Shown here: positions 8,605 through 18,004 of the stretch, one piece after another
Position numbering within the stretch: position 1 is the stretch's first letter
Layout: every line of letters begins with the position of its first letter
NCBI GenBank assembly: GCA_041672465.1
Contig: JBAYZO010000001.1
Coordinates: forward strand, 1-64,000
DNA length: 64,000 nucleotides
Reading direction: 5' to 3'
DNA from: UBA1206 sp041672465
Lineage (GTDB): Bacteria > Bacillota > Clostridia > Oscillospirales > CAG-382
Program-made: the position numbers and the translations under genes
Notes under the pieces: model-generated
What the model was told of the DNA's origin: nothing
Databases searched by the model: none
The model's input: the letters and a program-made list of their open reading frames with translations, nothing else

Positions 8605-9968
8605 TATTTACCAACACAAAAGTTTGAGAAAATTCCATTTACCACGTCTTCCGAAACTTCCCTGCCGTCCGCTTCTCCCAAAAAGCCCAGCGCTTCCTCG
8701 ATATCCATTCCCGCGATATCCTGAGTGAAAATGTCAAGCGCGCCAATCGCGTTTTTAACGCATTCGTTTGCTTTTTCAAGCGCCCCGTACTGCCGGGCGG
8801 AAACGATGATCCCCCCGACGTCGCGGGTTTCGGATTTTCCGCAAAGGCCGCTTATCGCCTTTACAAGGAGATCCTTGCCCTCGCCTGTTTTTGCCGAAAA
8901 GACAATCTCGTTTTTAAACACCCCGCCCGGGCTCGCCCCGCCGAGATCACTTTTGTTGTAGAGCGCTATCGTCTTGTCCTCGCTCCCCGCCTCTTTTATA
9001 ATATTTATAATTTCCCTGTCGTAATCGCTTAGGGTTTTTTCAATCACAAACAAAATAATTTCCGCTTCTTTAAGAGCCGCCTTGGCGTTTTCAATGCCGA
9101 TTTTTTCAATCATATTAACGCCGCTGCCGTCCCTTATCCCGGCGGTGTCCGAAAGGTCCAGCACAACGTCGCCGAGGGTTATTTTTTCGGTTACGATATC
9201 CCGCGTCGTGCCCTCAATATCGGTGACAATTACTCGCTCCTCGCCGATGAGAAGGTTCAGCAGCGAAGACTTGCCCGTGTTCGGCCGCCCCGCGATAACG
9301 GTCTTAACCCCCTCGCTTATGGCTTTGCCGTATTTTCGGCTTTGGCAAAGGGCGTGGAGTTCCTCGCTTATACCCCTTAGCGTTTGTTTCATTTCCTCGC
9401 AGGTGACGTCTGTCATGTCCTCGTCGGGGTAGTCGATATAAGCGTAGACGGAGGAAGCCAAAAACTTTAATTTTTCATATATTGCGGTTATTTTGCGGCT
9501 CAGTGTCCCGCCGAGCTGGGTCAGCGAAACCTCAAGGTGTTTTTCGCTGACGGCGTCGATGATCCCCGCCACCGCCTCGGCCTCCGTGAGGGACAGCTTT
9601 CCGTTTATAAAGGCGCGTTTGGTAAACTCGCCGGGCGACGCCCAGTCCGCCCCCGCGGAAATAACCGCCGACAAGAGCTTTCGGGTGACAAGCAGCCCGC
9701 CGTGGCAGAAAAGCTCGGCTGTGTCCTCGCCGGTAAAGGATTTCGGCGATTTGTATAAAACCGCCATTCCGTCGTCAAACAAAGAGTCTTTGTCGTAAAA
9801 CCCGCCGCGGACGGCGGTGTTCGGCGGGTAATCCGTTATCTCCCGCCCGGAAGACGGCTTAAAAACCCGGCGCGCGATTTGAAAAGCCTTTTCTCCGCTC
9901 ACCCTCACCATTGCCACGCCCCCCCTGCCCCGCGGCGTGGAAACGGCGGCAACCGTTTTTTCCTGCAT
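8604..9968 (-). CDS. mnmE: tRNA uridine-5-carboxymethylaminomethyl modification GTPase MnmE
   Basis: MnmE (TrmE) is the GTPase partner of MnmG in wobble-uridine modification. The 454-residue protein has the N-terminal folate-binding domain (begins QEKTVAAVSTPRGRGGVAMVRVSG), a helical domain, and an inserted G domain with G1 GRPNTGKSS (~residue 226) and G3 DTAG (~272). It ends in CVGK, a version of the catalytic C-terminal CxGK motif. The start is ATG 9968, with AGGGGG 11 bases upstream; a longer frame would run into trmL and has no support. It is 28 bases downstream of trmL. Confidence 0.96.
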   Translation of the reverse strand: MQEKTVAAVSTPRGRGGVAMVRVSGEKAFQIARRVFKPSSGREITDYPPNTAVRGGFYDKDSLFDDGMAVLYKSPKSFTGEDTAELFCHGGLLVTRKLLSAVISAGADWASPGEFTKRAFINGKLSLTEAEAVAGIIDAVSEKHLEVSLTQLGGTLSRKITAIYEKLKFLASSVYAYIDYPDEDMTDVTCEEMKQTLRGISEELHALCQSRKYGKAISEGVKTVIAGRPNTGKSSLLNLLIGEERVIVTDIEGTTRDIVTEKITLGDVVLDLSDTAGIRDGSGVNMIEKIGIENAKAALKEAEIILFVIEKTLSDYDREIINIIKEAGSEDKTIALYNKSDLGGASPGGVFKNEIVFSAKTGEGKDLLVKAISGLCGKSETRDVGGIIVSARQYGALEKANECVKNAIGALDIFTQDIAGMDIEEALGFLGEADGREVSEDVVNGIFSNFCVGK

Positions 9969-9996
9969 TTTACGCCGTACCCCCTGTTTGCTTGAT

Positions 9997-10494
9997 TTAA
10001 AGTTTCTTTTCGGGGAAATCCCCCGATTTATTAAGCGGCTCAAAGCCCTGTCTTCGGTAAAACTCATATACGGCGACGGCGACCGCGTTTGAAAGGTTAA
10101 GCGACCTGACCTCCCCGAACATGGGTATTCTAACACAATCGGGCTTGTTTTTCACAAGAAGCTCCTCGGGTAGCCCTTTGGTCTCTTTGCCGAAAAATAA
10201 AAACACATCTTCGGGGTAAGTCGCCTCGGTATAACATTTTTCGGCCTTTGTGGTAAAATATCTGCGCTCCGCGCCGTTGTGAGCGGCGTCAAAATGGCTT
10301 AGGCTGTCATAACAGCTAAGGTCAAGATACCGCCAATAGTCAAGGCCAGCGCGTTTTAGGTTTTTATCGGTAAGCTCAAACCCGAAAGGCCTTATTAGGT
10401 GGAGCGAAGACCCCGTGGCGACGCATGTCCGCGCTATGTTTCCCGTGTTTTGGGGAATTTCGGGCTCAAGCAGCACAATGTTTAGTTTTGGCAT
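9997..10494 (-). CDS. trmL: tRNA (cytidine/uridine-34-2'-O)-methyltransferase TrmL
   Basis: A 165-residue SPOUT-fold methyltransferase. TrmL adds the 2'-O-methyl group to the wobble base of tRNA-Leu(UAA and CAA). Family motifs are clear: NIVLLEPEIPQNTGNIAR at the N-terminus, FFGKETKGLP, and the C-terminal knot segment RSLNLSNAVAVAVYEF. It is the first gene of the trmL-mnmE-mnmG-rsmG-NUDIX operon, with a promoter at 10568-10596. The pathway logic is tight: MnmE/MnmG and TrmL act on the same nucleotide of tRNA-Leu(UAA), a gene for which lies at 34628-34716. Confidence 0.93.
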   Translation of the reverse strand: MPKLNIVLLEPEIPQNTGNIARTCVATGSSLHLIRPFGFELTDKNLKRAGLDYWRYLDLSCYDSLSHFDAAHNGAERRYFTTKAEKCYTEATYPEDVFLFFGKETKGLPEELLVKNKPDCVRIPMFGEVRSLNLSNAVAVAVYEFYRRQGFEPLNKSGDFPEKKL

Positions 10495-10567
10495 TTTCAG
10501 TGAATCTCTCCCGCCCCGCGTCTTGTCTGATAATATCTAAGGGTTCGCGCCCGGCGCTTATGTCCTG

Positions 10568-10596
10568 ATAATAGCATAATTTTTTGCCCTTTTCAA
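10568..10596 (-). promoter_or_regulatory. Promoter of the trmL-mnmE-mnmG-rsmG operon
   Basis: On the minus strand TTGAAA (10591-10596) and TATTAT (10568-10573) are 17 bases apart, about 70 bases before the trmL start. It faces away from the secA promoter in the same 196-base gap. Confidence 0.65.
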
Positions 10597-10625
10597 TTAT
10601 TTTTACAAAAAGGGGTGTATTTTTT

Positions 10626-10652
10626 TTGTCATATATGCTATTATGCTATGAT
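10626..10652 (+). promoter_or_regulatory. Possible promoter of secA
   Basis: TTGTCA (10626-10631) and TATGAT (10647-10652) have only a 15-base spacer; several overlapping TATGNT-like boxes make the exact -10 uncertain. Confidence 0.35.
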
Positions 10653-10690
10653 ACCATGATACTATTTAAATGAAAGCGAGGGCGTGCCCG

Positions 10691-13429
10691 TTGTCGTTGA
10701 TATCAAAAATCATAGGCACATACAGCGAAAGGCAGATTAAAAAAATACTTCCGCTGGTGGATAAAATAGAATCGCTGTCACAAAAATATAAAGATATGAG
10801 CGATAAGGAGCTCCACGACCAAACCGCCCTGTTAAAAGATCGGCTTAAGAACGGCGAGACAAAAGACGATATCCTCCCCGACGCGTTCGCTCTGGTCAGG
10901 GAGGCCGCCGACCGGGTGCTCGGCACCCGCCACTACCGCGTTCAGCTAATCGGCGGCATTATTATCCATCAGGGCAGGATAGCCGAGATGAAGACGGGCG
11001 AGGGCAAAACTCAGGTGGCGACGCTTCCGGCTTATCTCAACGCCCTTGACGGCAGGGGCGTGCATATCGTAACAGTCAACGACTACCTCGTCAAGCGCGA
11101 CAGCGAATGGATGGGCAAGCTGTATAACTTTTTGGGGCTGTCCGTTGGGCTTGTTGTCAACGGTCTGACCAACGAGCAGCGCAAGGCGGCGTATTCCGCC
11201 GACATAACCTACGGCACAAACAGCGAGATGGGCTTTGACTACCTCCGTGACAACATGGCCGTCTACAAAGAGAGAGTTTCCCAGCGTGGTCATGTGTTTG
11301 CCATTGTCGACGAAGTTGACTCGATACTTATCGACGAGGCGCGAACCCCGCTTATTATTTCCGGCGCGGGGGATAAATCCGACCCCCTCTATGAAAAGAC
11401 AAACGATCTCGTAAAGCGCATGAGCTTGTTTCGAATAAAAGAAATGGACGACAAACAGGGGAGCGACGACATCGACGCCGACTTTATCGTCGATGAAAAA
11501 GCCAAAACCGCCATTCTCGGCAAAAAGGGCATTGAAAAAGCCGAGCGCTTTTTCGGTATTGAAAACTTGGGCGACGCCGAAAACCAAGAATACATGCACT
11601 ATATAAACAACGCTATCCGCGCCCGCGGCGTTATGCAAAGGGACGTCGACTATGTGGTCAAGGACGGTCAGGTGCTTATTGTCGATGCTTTCACCGGGCG
11701 AATAATGCACGGCAGAAGGTTTTCAAATGGGCTTCACCAAGCGCTTGAGGCAAAAGAAGGGGTTAAAATAGAGCGCGAAAATAAAACTCAGGCGACCATA
11801 ACGTTCCAGAATTACTTTCGGCTTTATGAAAAGCTTTCCGGCATGACGGGAACGGCGCTCACCGAGGACAACGAGTTCAGGGAAATATACAGCCTTGACG
11901 TGGTTGAGATCCCCACCAACCGCCCCATGATAAGAAAAGACCACACCGATATGGTGTTCAGGTCGATAAGGGGAAAATATAACAACATAATAGAGCAGGT
12001 CAAGGCCTGCCATGAAAAAGGCCAGCCTGTGCTGGTTGGCACTATCTCGGTTGAAAAGTCCGAAATACTCTCCTCCCTCCTCACAAAGGCAGGAATCAAG
12101 CACAATGTGCTTAACGCCAAATATCACGAAAAAGAAGCGGAAATAGTCGCCCAAGCGGGCAAAGTCGGGGGAGTGACGATTTCCACCAACATGGCGGGGC
12201 GGGGGACCGACATTAAGCTTGGCGGCAACTCCGAATTTATGGCGAGGACAAAAATGCGCGAGGAGGGCTATGAGGAATGGCAGATAGCCGAGGCGGTGAG
12301 CTACTCGCAGACCGAAAACCCCGAAACCCTTGAGCTTAGAAACCGTTTCAGAACCCTTGTGAGAGAATACGAGGAACAAATAGCGCCGGAGGCGGAAAAG
12401 GTTAAAAAAGCGGGCGGGCTGTTTATAATTGGCACCGAACGCCACGAGAGCAGGCGGATAGACAACCAGCTCCGCGGGCGCTCGGGACGTCAGGGAGACC
12501 CGGGGGAAAGCCGCTTTTACCTCTCCATGGAAGACGACCTTATGAGACTTTTCGGCTCCGACCGGATTATCGGGGTGGTATCCGCGCTGGGTCTTGACGA
12601 AAACCAGCCCATTAACGCGAAAATTCTCTCCAACTCGATTGAGTCCGCCCAAAAGCGGCTTGAGGCGACAAACTTTGAGCGCCGCAAGAGGGTGCTTGAG
12701 TACGACGACGTTATGAACCAGCAAAGAGAGCTGATTTACGCCCAGCGGGATGTGCTTGAGGGAAAAGATTTAAAAGACACCATTTGGCGTATGATTGAGC
12801 GTTTTATAGACGACGCCGTATCTCAGTTCTGCGCCTCCGACGTGCCGGACGAGTGGAACTTTAACGGGCTGAGGAGCTATTTCCTTGGGGTTTTATGCGG
12901 AAAAGACGACTTTGTTTACACTCCCGAGCAATTAAACCGGCTGAATATCGAGGAAATCAGAGACATGCTTTCGGACAGGGCGAAAAAGCGTTATGAATTT
13001 CAAGAACAAACCTTCACCGCCGAGCGTTTCAGGGAAATCGAGCGGATTGTCATGCTTGAAAACGTCGACCGCCAGTGGGTTGACCATATTGACGCCATGG
13101 ACGAACTCGAAACAGGCGTCGGGCTTAACGCCTACGCCCAGCGCAACCCGGTTTCCGAATATAAAATTATCGGTTCGCAGATGTTTGAGGAAACGGTGGA
13201 GAATATCAGAAGCGAATCAGTAAGAATGCTGCTCACCGTTATCCCGAGGCGCCCCATGGAGCGAAAGCAGGTTCTCACGGCGGCAAGCGATATGTCGCTG
13301 GGCGGGGGCGAAAAAAGAATCAAAACCGCCGCCGTCAAAAAGAAAAAAGTCGGCCCCAACGACCTCTGCCCCTGCGGCAGCGGGCTGAAATATAAAAAGT
13401 GCTGTATGTCAAAAGATATAAAGGAATAG
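10691..13429 (+). CDS. secA: Preprotein translocase ATPase SecA
   Basis: SecA is the motor that pushes unfolded preproteins through SecYEG. The protein has the first nucleotide-binding domain with MKTGEGKTQ (~residue 101), the DEVD box (VDEVDSIL, ~205), and a full-length scaffold and wing region. It ends in a zinc-binding tail CPCGSGLKYKKCC that binds SecB or ribosomes. I favour TTG 10691 as start: GAGGG lies 8 bases upstream and the product then begins SLISKIIGTYS, as in other SecAs. ATG 10670 would add seven residues and lacks a ribosome site. The length (912 residues) is normal. Two membrane-protein genes follow after 4 bases. Confidence 0.96.
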   Translation: MSLISKIIGTYSERQIKKILPLVDKIESLSQKYKDMSDKELHDQTALLKDRLKNGETKDDILPDAFALVREAADRVLGTRHYRVQLIGGIIIHQGRIAEMKTGEGKTQVATLPAYLNALDGRGVHIVTVNDYLVKRDSEWMGKLYNFLGLSVGLVVNGLTNEQRKAAYSADITYGTNSEMGFDYLRDNMAVYKERVSQRGHVFAIVDEVDSILIDEARTPLIISGAGDKSDPLYEKTNDLVKRMSLFRIKEMDDKQGSDDIDADFIVDEKAKTAILGKKGIEKAERFFGIENLGDAENQEYMHYINNAIRARGVMQRDVDYVVKDGQVLIVDAFTGRIMHGRRFSNGLHQALEAKEGVKIERENKTQATITFQNYFRLYEKLSGMTGTALTEDNEFREIYSLDVVEIPTNRPMIRKDHTDMVFRSIRGKYNNIIEQVKACHEKGQPVLVGTISVEKSEILSSLLTKAGIKHNVLNAKYHEKEAEIVAQAGKVGGVTISTNMAGRGTDIKLGGNSEFMARTKMREEGYEEWQIAEAVSYSQTENPETLELRNRFRTLVREYEEQIAPEAEKVKKAGGLFIIGTERHESRRIDNQLRGRSGRQGDPGESRFYLSMEDDLMRLFGSDRIIGVVSALGLDENQPINAKILSNSIESAQKRLEATNFERRKRVLEYDDVMNQQRELIYAQRDVLEGKDLKDTIWRMIERFIDDAVSQFCASDVPDEWNFNGLRSYFLGVLCGKDDFVYTPEQLNRLNIEEIRDMLSDRAKKRYEFQEQTFTAERFREIERIVMLENVDRQWVDHIDAMDELETGVGLNAYAQRNPVSEYKIIGSQMFEETVENIRSESVRMLLTVIPRRPMERKQVLTAASDMSLGGGEKRIKTAAVKKKKVGPNDLCPCGSGLKYKKCCMSKDIKE

Positions 13430-13433
13430 GCAA

Positions 13434-14054
13434 ATGGGTTTTGGGATTTGTCTTTTGGGTTATTTGCTCGTAATAGTCGACTCTTTCGGCGGTGGGTTAA
13501 TCGGCTGGCCGCTGCTTGTGTTTGGGTTTTTAAAGCTTTCATATGTCAAGAGCGATTTTAAAACGGCGTCCGTTTTGTCCGCCATAGCGTTTTTTTTATC
13601 GTTTGTCAGCATCGCCCCGATTTTTGACTTTATAACCACCGACGGCGCCCTTTATAAGTCCGCTTACGCGGCGTATGTCGCGCTGGGGGCGGCGGTGCAC
13701 GCGGCTTATCTTATCCCGCTGAGAAAACTGACTTCAGACGCGGGCGCCGAAACGCTTGCGGTAAAAGCGGCGACCACGCTTTATTTTACCGAGCTGTACT
13801 ACCTCTGGGCGCTGTTGGCGCTGTTTATCCCCCCGCTTGGCGCGGGAGTTTTTGGGGCGGGTCGCTATGTAACAAAATATGTCGCGGGGGGGTTGAACTT
13901 CCTTTTCCTTTATAACTGTTTCGCCAAGCTGACGACAAAGCGCCAAAAGCAAAAAGAAGATTTGTTTTTAGAGAGCGAAAAAGAAAAACTCGCGAAAAAA
14001 CTTCAAAACAGCAAGAAAGGCGGTGACAAAAATAGCCATGACAAACACAGCTAA
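13434..14054 (+). CDS. Multi-pass membrane protein of unknown function
   Basis: A 206-residue protein with about five to six hydrophobic segments (residues ~5-30, 38-65, 75-95, 110-135, 140-160) and a highly charged, lysine-rich cytoplasmic tail. I do not recognise a functional family. It begins 4 bases after the secA stop and overlaps the next gene, which is also a membrane protein with related-looking segments, so the three are probably co-transcribed. A role in secretion is possible from position only; nothing in the sequence proves it. Confidence 0.72.
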   Translation: MGFGICLLGYLLVIVDSFGGGLIGWPLLVFGFLKLSYVKSDFKTASVLSAIAFFLSFVSIAPIFDFITTDGALYKSAYAAYVALGAAVHAAYLIPLRKLTSDAGAETLAVKAATTLYFTELYYLWALLALFIPPLGAGVFGAGRYVTKYVAGGLNFLFLYNCFAKLTTKRQKQKEDLFLESEKEKLAKKLQNSKKGGDKNSHDKHS

Positions 14055-15381
14055 GAAAGGCTCGCCGAGGATTGCTCTTATTCTCACGGGGTTTTTGTTT
14101 CTCGCGAACCCTTATATCGCGCTGTTTGACGCGCTGCCCGACTTTTTCGGCTATTTGCTGATTTATCTTGGGTTTTCCGGCTTTTCGGGAGCGGCGGGGT
14201 TCAGCGACCGCTTGGAGCAGTCAATGAAAAAAATCTTTTGGCTGGCCTCCCTCTCTTTTGCGCGGCTAATAGCCTTTGTGCTTTCCGCGGGGTCGGACAC
14301 AAGCATGATAATGACGCTCGCCTTTACCTTCGGCGCGGCGGAGATAATATTCGCCGTTTCGTTTTTCCTTGACTTTATAGAAGGGCTTGAATATTTGGAA
14401 AACCGCTACGGGGTGTTTTCAATCGAAAAGCTTTCGGGACTGAAAACCCTTACCGTCGTGTTTTTCTCGGTTAAGGCCGCGCTGAACTTCCTCCCCGAAC
14501 TCGCCGCCATTTTAGAGGTGGACGCGATGGTTGAAATTTCCGCTTCCCCCGTTTTGCTGGGGATCGCGGGGCTAAGGCCGTTAGCCCTTATGTTAGGGTT
14601 TGTTCTCACGCTTATAATCGGGGTTTGGTGGTACGCCGAGGTTTTCAGCTATTTCCGCAAAATGAAGAAAAGCGGGGAATACATTTCAAATCTTGAGGCG
14701 GCTTATGAGAAATCACGGCAAAACAACCGTTCTGATAATTATGACCCCGCCAATAACCTGATGATCTCGTTTATTTATATTTGCGCCGGGCTGTTGTTTT
14801 ATCTCAACATCACGTCGTCACACTTCCCCGTCGTCCCCGATTTTATCGGCACGTTTTTAATTTTGGCGGGGGTATTTAAAGTCTCGCGGAGCGCCGCGAA
14901 AAGTGTTTTGCCGATTGCCCTGTGTACCGCCGGGGCTCAGCTTGCGGCCGCTTTATACCGGGCTGTAGTCAAGGGGGGGCTTTTTGGTTTCGCGGGGGAA
15001 GACATCATTGCAAGCGCCGGCGCAAACATAAGCTCGTCCGTTAAAACGCTGCCTGTTTTGCTCACCGTTTTGTTTTTCGCCGTCCTCGCTCTTTACGCCG
15101 CGCTCAGCTTTATCTTTATTAAAAAGGTTTTTTCATTTTTAAAGTCGGAATGCAAAAAGCAGGTTTCCCCCGTCCCCGCCGGGGTAAACGCCGCGGTTGC
15201 GCTGGGGTGGTTTTATATCGCCGTGTCGGTTTTGCTTGATCTATTCCCGGAATTTTACTCTTCGCTTAACCTTGCGCGGGTTTGTCTTTGCGGGGCGTTT
15301 ATAATTGTTTCGGCGGGGGTGTTTAAAAACGCATACGGCGACATTGCCGCGGGAGCCGAAAAATCAACCTCCGCGAAGTAA
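14038..15381 (+). CDS. Multi-pass membrane protein of unknown function
   Basis: About 447 residues with some ten or more hydrophobic segments. A characteristic motif occurs twice: LPDFFGYLLIYLGF near residue 40 and VPDFIGTFLILAGVF near 280, suggesting that the protein arose by internal duplication. I place the start at ATG 14038, which has GGTGAC about 10 bases upstream; GTG 14023 is the other option, but AAAGG lies only 2 bases before it. The gene overlaps the preceding one by 17 bases or more. Function unknown. Confidence 0.72.
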   Translation: MTNTAKKGSPRIALILTGFLFLANPYIALFDALPDFFGYLLIYLGFSGFSGAAGFSDRLEQSMKKIFWLASLSFARLIAFVLSAGSDTSMIMTLAFTFGAAEIIFAVSFFLDFIEGLEYLENRYGVFSIEKLSGLKTLTVVFFSVKAALNFLPELAAILEVDAMVEISASPVLLGIAGLRPLALMLGFVLTLIIGVWWYAEVFSYFRKMKKSGEYISNLEAAYEKSRQNNRSDNYDPANNLMISFIYICAGLLFYLNITSSHFPVVPDFIGTFLILAGVFKVSRSAAKSVLPIALCTAGAQLAAALYRAVVKGGLFGFAGEDIIASAGANISSSVKTLPVLLTVLFFAVLALYAALSFIFIKKVFSFLKSECKKQVSPVPAGVNAAVALGWFYIAVSVLLDLFPEFYSSLNLARVCLCGAFIIVSAGVFKNAYGDIAAGAEKSTSAK

Positions 15382-15422
15382 TCATAACTTAAAACAATAA
15401 GACAAGAGGTAAAAACAATTTT

Positions 15423-17312
15423 ATGTGCGGTTTTATAGGAATGTTTAAACAAAACGGCGAAATAACGGAGGGCGAAAAAAGCGATATTCAAAAAATGACT
15501 TATGTCATTTCCCACCGCGGAAAAGATAAAAACTCGGTTTATTTCGGCGAACACATCGGCTTTGGCTTTAACCGCCTTTCCATTATTGATCTCGAGGGCG
15601 GCGACCAGCCTTATTTCTCCCCCGACGGCAGATATTCGGCGGTCTATAACGGGGAGGTTTATAACTACCTTGAACTAAGAGAGGAGCTCACCCGCGAGGC
15701 CGCCAAAAACGGCCAAAGTTTTAAAACAAGGTCTGAAATTGAAGTGATAGTAAGGCTTTATTCGCTCCACGGCCCATCCTTTATAAACAGGCTCAGGGGA
15801 ATGTTCGCCTTTTTGATATACGACAAAGAAACAAACACCCTCATGGCGGGGCGGGACCCCTTTGGGATAAAGCCGCTCTACTGCCGCGAAGACGGGGAAA
15901 AACTGATCTTTTCCAGTGAGATGAAAGCGTTTTTGGGCGACATGTCATACGGCGGCTTTAAGGTAAACCCGGCCCTCCTCCAGCACTATATGACGTTTCA
16001 GTATGTCACCGAACCCGATACCATTACGGGGGACATTAAAATCCTCCCCGCCGGGCATTACGCCCTGTACGGTGAGGAAAAAAAGCTGTTTTGTTATTAC
16101 AAACCGATTTTTTCGCCAAACAAAAGCCTAAAATACGACCAAAAAAAGCGGGCTTTGAGGGACGCCGTGGAAAAATCGGTAGAATACCATTTGCTGTCCG
16201 ACGTGCCGGTGGGGGCGTTTCTCTCAAGCGGGGTTGACTCGGCAATCGTCACGGCAATCGCCTCGCGCCACTTGCCGGGGATAAAGGCGTTCAGCGTGGG
16301 TTTTGACGTGCCGGGGTTTTCGGAACTTGAGGACGCGGGCCGTATAGCCTCCGGCCTTAACATAGAACACATTAAACTAAAATGCGATATAAACGACTTT
16401 GTTGAAAACTATGAAAAAGTCATTTATCACCTTGACTCCCCCGTCGCCGACCCCTCGGTGGTGGCGATTTACCTAATAAGCAGAGAGGCGGCAAAGCATG
16501 TCAAAGTCGTGCTGACCGGCGAGGGCTCGGACGAAATTTTCGGCGGCTACCGGGTGTATGACACGGCGAGGACGGGGTACTTCGCCTCAAGGCTGCCTAA
16601 AACCGTAAGAGGGGTTTTTCTGTCTCTTGTCTCTTCTATTCCCGACAGCGTAAGGGGAAAAAATTACCTGAAACGCGTTTTCACCCCAATTGAGGAACGC
16701 TTTGTGGGGAATTCGTTTGTGTTTGACGAGGGCGAAAAAAAAGGTCTTTTAAAGTCATTTGATAAAAACATTAACTTTACCGACCGGACAAGACAGGTTT
16801 ATGAAGAAGCGAAAAGCTACAGCCCGCTTTTGAAAATGCAGCACTGCGACCTCCAAACCTGGCTGAAGTCTGATATTTTAGTCAAAGGCGACAGGCTTTC
16901 AATGGCGTGCTCGCTTGAGGCGAGAGTGCCTTTTCTTGATAAAGAAGTGTTTGAGGCGGCGAAGCCGCTATGCGACAAAGACAAAATTAAAAGTCACACC
17001 ACAAAATATATACTCCGCGACACATTTTCTGATTTGCTCGGGCACGAGACTTCCGTACGCCCAAAGTTAGGCTACCCTGTCCCGGTAAAAGTTTGGCTTA
17101 AGGACGAACTGTACGACTGGGCGGCGGATATAATAAAAAACAGCGCCGCGGAGGAATATATCGACTCCAGGATGGCGCTTAAACTGCTTGAAACGCATAG
17201 AAAAACCAAGGGGAAACCCGAGCTTTACCACCAGGTTTGGACTCTCCTCACGTTTATCACTTGGCACAAGCTTTATATAACGGGCGGGGCGGAACGCTTT
17301 TGGTCTAAATAG
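15423..17312 (+). CDS. asnB: Asparagine synthase (glutamine-hydrolysing)
   Basis: AsnB makes asparagine from aspartate, ATP and glutamine. The mature N-terminus starts with Cys2 (MCGFIG), the glutaminase nucleophile, followed by YNGEVYN and the glutaminase domain to about residue 210. The synthetase domain has the pyrophosphate loop LSSGVDSAI, the VLTGEGSDEIFGGY motif and LEARVPFLD. At 629 residues it is of normal length. The start is ATG 15423 with AAGAGGT upstream. The 3' end overlaps ruvX (opposite strand) by 40 bases. A second, ammonia-dependent enzyme (asnA) lies at the right end of the window. Confidence 0.95.
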   Translation: MCGFIGMFKQNGEITEGEKSDIQKMTYVISHRGKDKNSVYFGEHIGFGFNRLSIIDLEGGDQPYFSPDGRYSAVYNGEVYNYLELREELTREAAKNGQSFKTRSEIEVIVRLYSLHGPSFINRLRGMFAFLIYDKETNTLMAGRDPFGIKPLYCREDGEKLIFSSEMKAFLGDMSYGGFKVNPALLQHYMTFQYVTEPDTITGDIKILPAGHYALYGEEKKLFCYYKPIFSPNKSLKYDQKKRALRDAVEKSVEYHLLSDVPVGAFLSSGVDSAIVTAIASRHLPGIKAFSVGFDVPGFSELEDAGRIASGLNIEHIKLKCDINDFVENYEKVIYHLDSPVADPSVVAIYLISREAAKHVKVVLTGEGSDEIFGGYRVYDTARTGYFASRLPKTVRGVFLSLVSSIPDSVRGKNYLKRVFTPIEERFVGNSFVFDEGEKKGLLKSFDKNINFTDRTRQVYEEAKSYSPLLKMQHCDLQTWLKSDILVKGDRLSMACSLEARVPFLDKEVFEAAKPLCDKDKIKSHTTKYILRDTFSDLLGHETSVRPKLGYPVPVKVWLKDELYDWAADIIKNSAAEEYIDSRMALKLLETHRKTKGKPELYHQVWTLLTFITWHKLYITGGAERFWSK

Positions 17313-17695
17313 CCCTGAAGAATAATTTTTGCCGAAAGGGCGTCTATGACGCTCTTTCTTTTTTTGGATTTAAAATCCGTCTCATTCATATAGACATACG
17401 CCTGCGCGGTGGTGAGCCGCTCGTCAAAATAAATCGGGTCAATCCCCGTAAGTTGTTTTAATTTCTCGCCGAACCGCCTTGTCCGCCTTGCCCTTGGCCC
17501 TTCGGACGAATCCATGTTTTTCGGCAGCCCGATTATAACCTCCGACCCGCCGAGAGAGCTAATTTGAAGGGCGACTTTCGCCGCGGCGTCGCTAATCCCA
17601 TCTACGCAAAGCGAACAGACGGCGGTAGCGAGAACTCCGTCGCTCTTGGCGATGCCCACTCTTTTATCCCCGAAATCAACCCCGATAAAAACCAT
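17273..17695 (-). CDS. ruvX: Holliday junction resolvase-like protein / pre-16S rRNA nuclease YqgF
   Basis: A 140-residue RNase H-fold protein of the YqgF/RuvX family, linked in other bacteria to processing of the 5' end of 16S rRNA. The motifs are GVDFGDKRVGIAKSD at the N-terminus with the first catalytic Asp, VIIGLPKNMD in the middle, YFDERLTTAQA, and SVIDALSAKIILQGYLD at the end with the last acidic residue. The ribosome site GAGGA is 5 bases before ATG 17695. It converges with, and overlaps, the 3' end of asnB. Confidence 0.92.
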   Translation of the reverse strand: MVFIGVDFGDKRVGIAKSDGVLATAVCSLCVDGISDAAAKVALQISSLGGSEVIIGLPKNMDSSEGPRARRTRRFGEKLKQLTGIDPIYFDERLTTAQAYVYMNETDFKSKKRKSVIDALSAKIILQGYLDQKRSAPPVI

Positions 17696-17779
17696 TTAAT
17701 TCCTCATTTGAATAAAATTTTACAAGTATATAAACAAAATAATTTCGTATAATATTATTGTCCCGAAAGGATGAAGGTT

Positions 17780-18004
17780 ATGAAAAGAAGAGGGAAAAAA
17801 GAATTTCCCCCTCAGACCGGACTTAATAGATTTTATTATCCGGTTTCCCAAAGGCGTCTGAACGGATTTCCCGCCAACGGTACTATTGACCCGGCTTTTG
17901 GAATAGGCGAAGGTTCGCTTTTTGGCGAGAACGACTCTCTCGGAAGTCATACGGGATTAAACCGTAACGGCGATATGCCTGACAACGACGCCGATGAATC
18001 CTAA
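17780..18004 (+). CDS. Small protein of unknown function
   Basis: A 74-residue frame with basic start (MKRRGKKEF) and acidic end. It is rich in Gly, Asn and Pro, has no hydrophobic segment, and contains the tetrapeptide TGLNR twice (near residues 13 and 59). The start is ATG 17780, with AAAGG 9 bases upstream; ATG 17771 is too close to that site. A TATAAT box lies at 17748-17753 without a clear -35. A strong terminator at 18265-18304 would end a transcript of about 540 bases. I do not recognise the family. The good ribosome site and isolated position support a real gene, but this is not proven. Confidence 0.55.
   Translation: MKRRGKKEFPPQTGLNRFYYPVSQRRLNGFPANGTIDPAFGIGEGSLFGENDSLGSHTGLNRNGDMPDNDADES

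Noticed and set aside
10670..10690. ATG 10670 as secA start
   Set aside because: It has no ribosome site, whereas TTG 10691 has GAGGG 8 bases upstream and gives the usual SecA N-terminus.
11723..12724. 333-codon frame antisense to secA
   Set aside because: Codon bias of secA leaves the opposite frame open; the product has no recognisable features.
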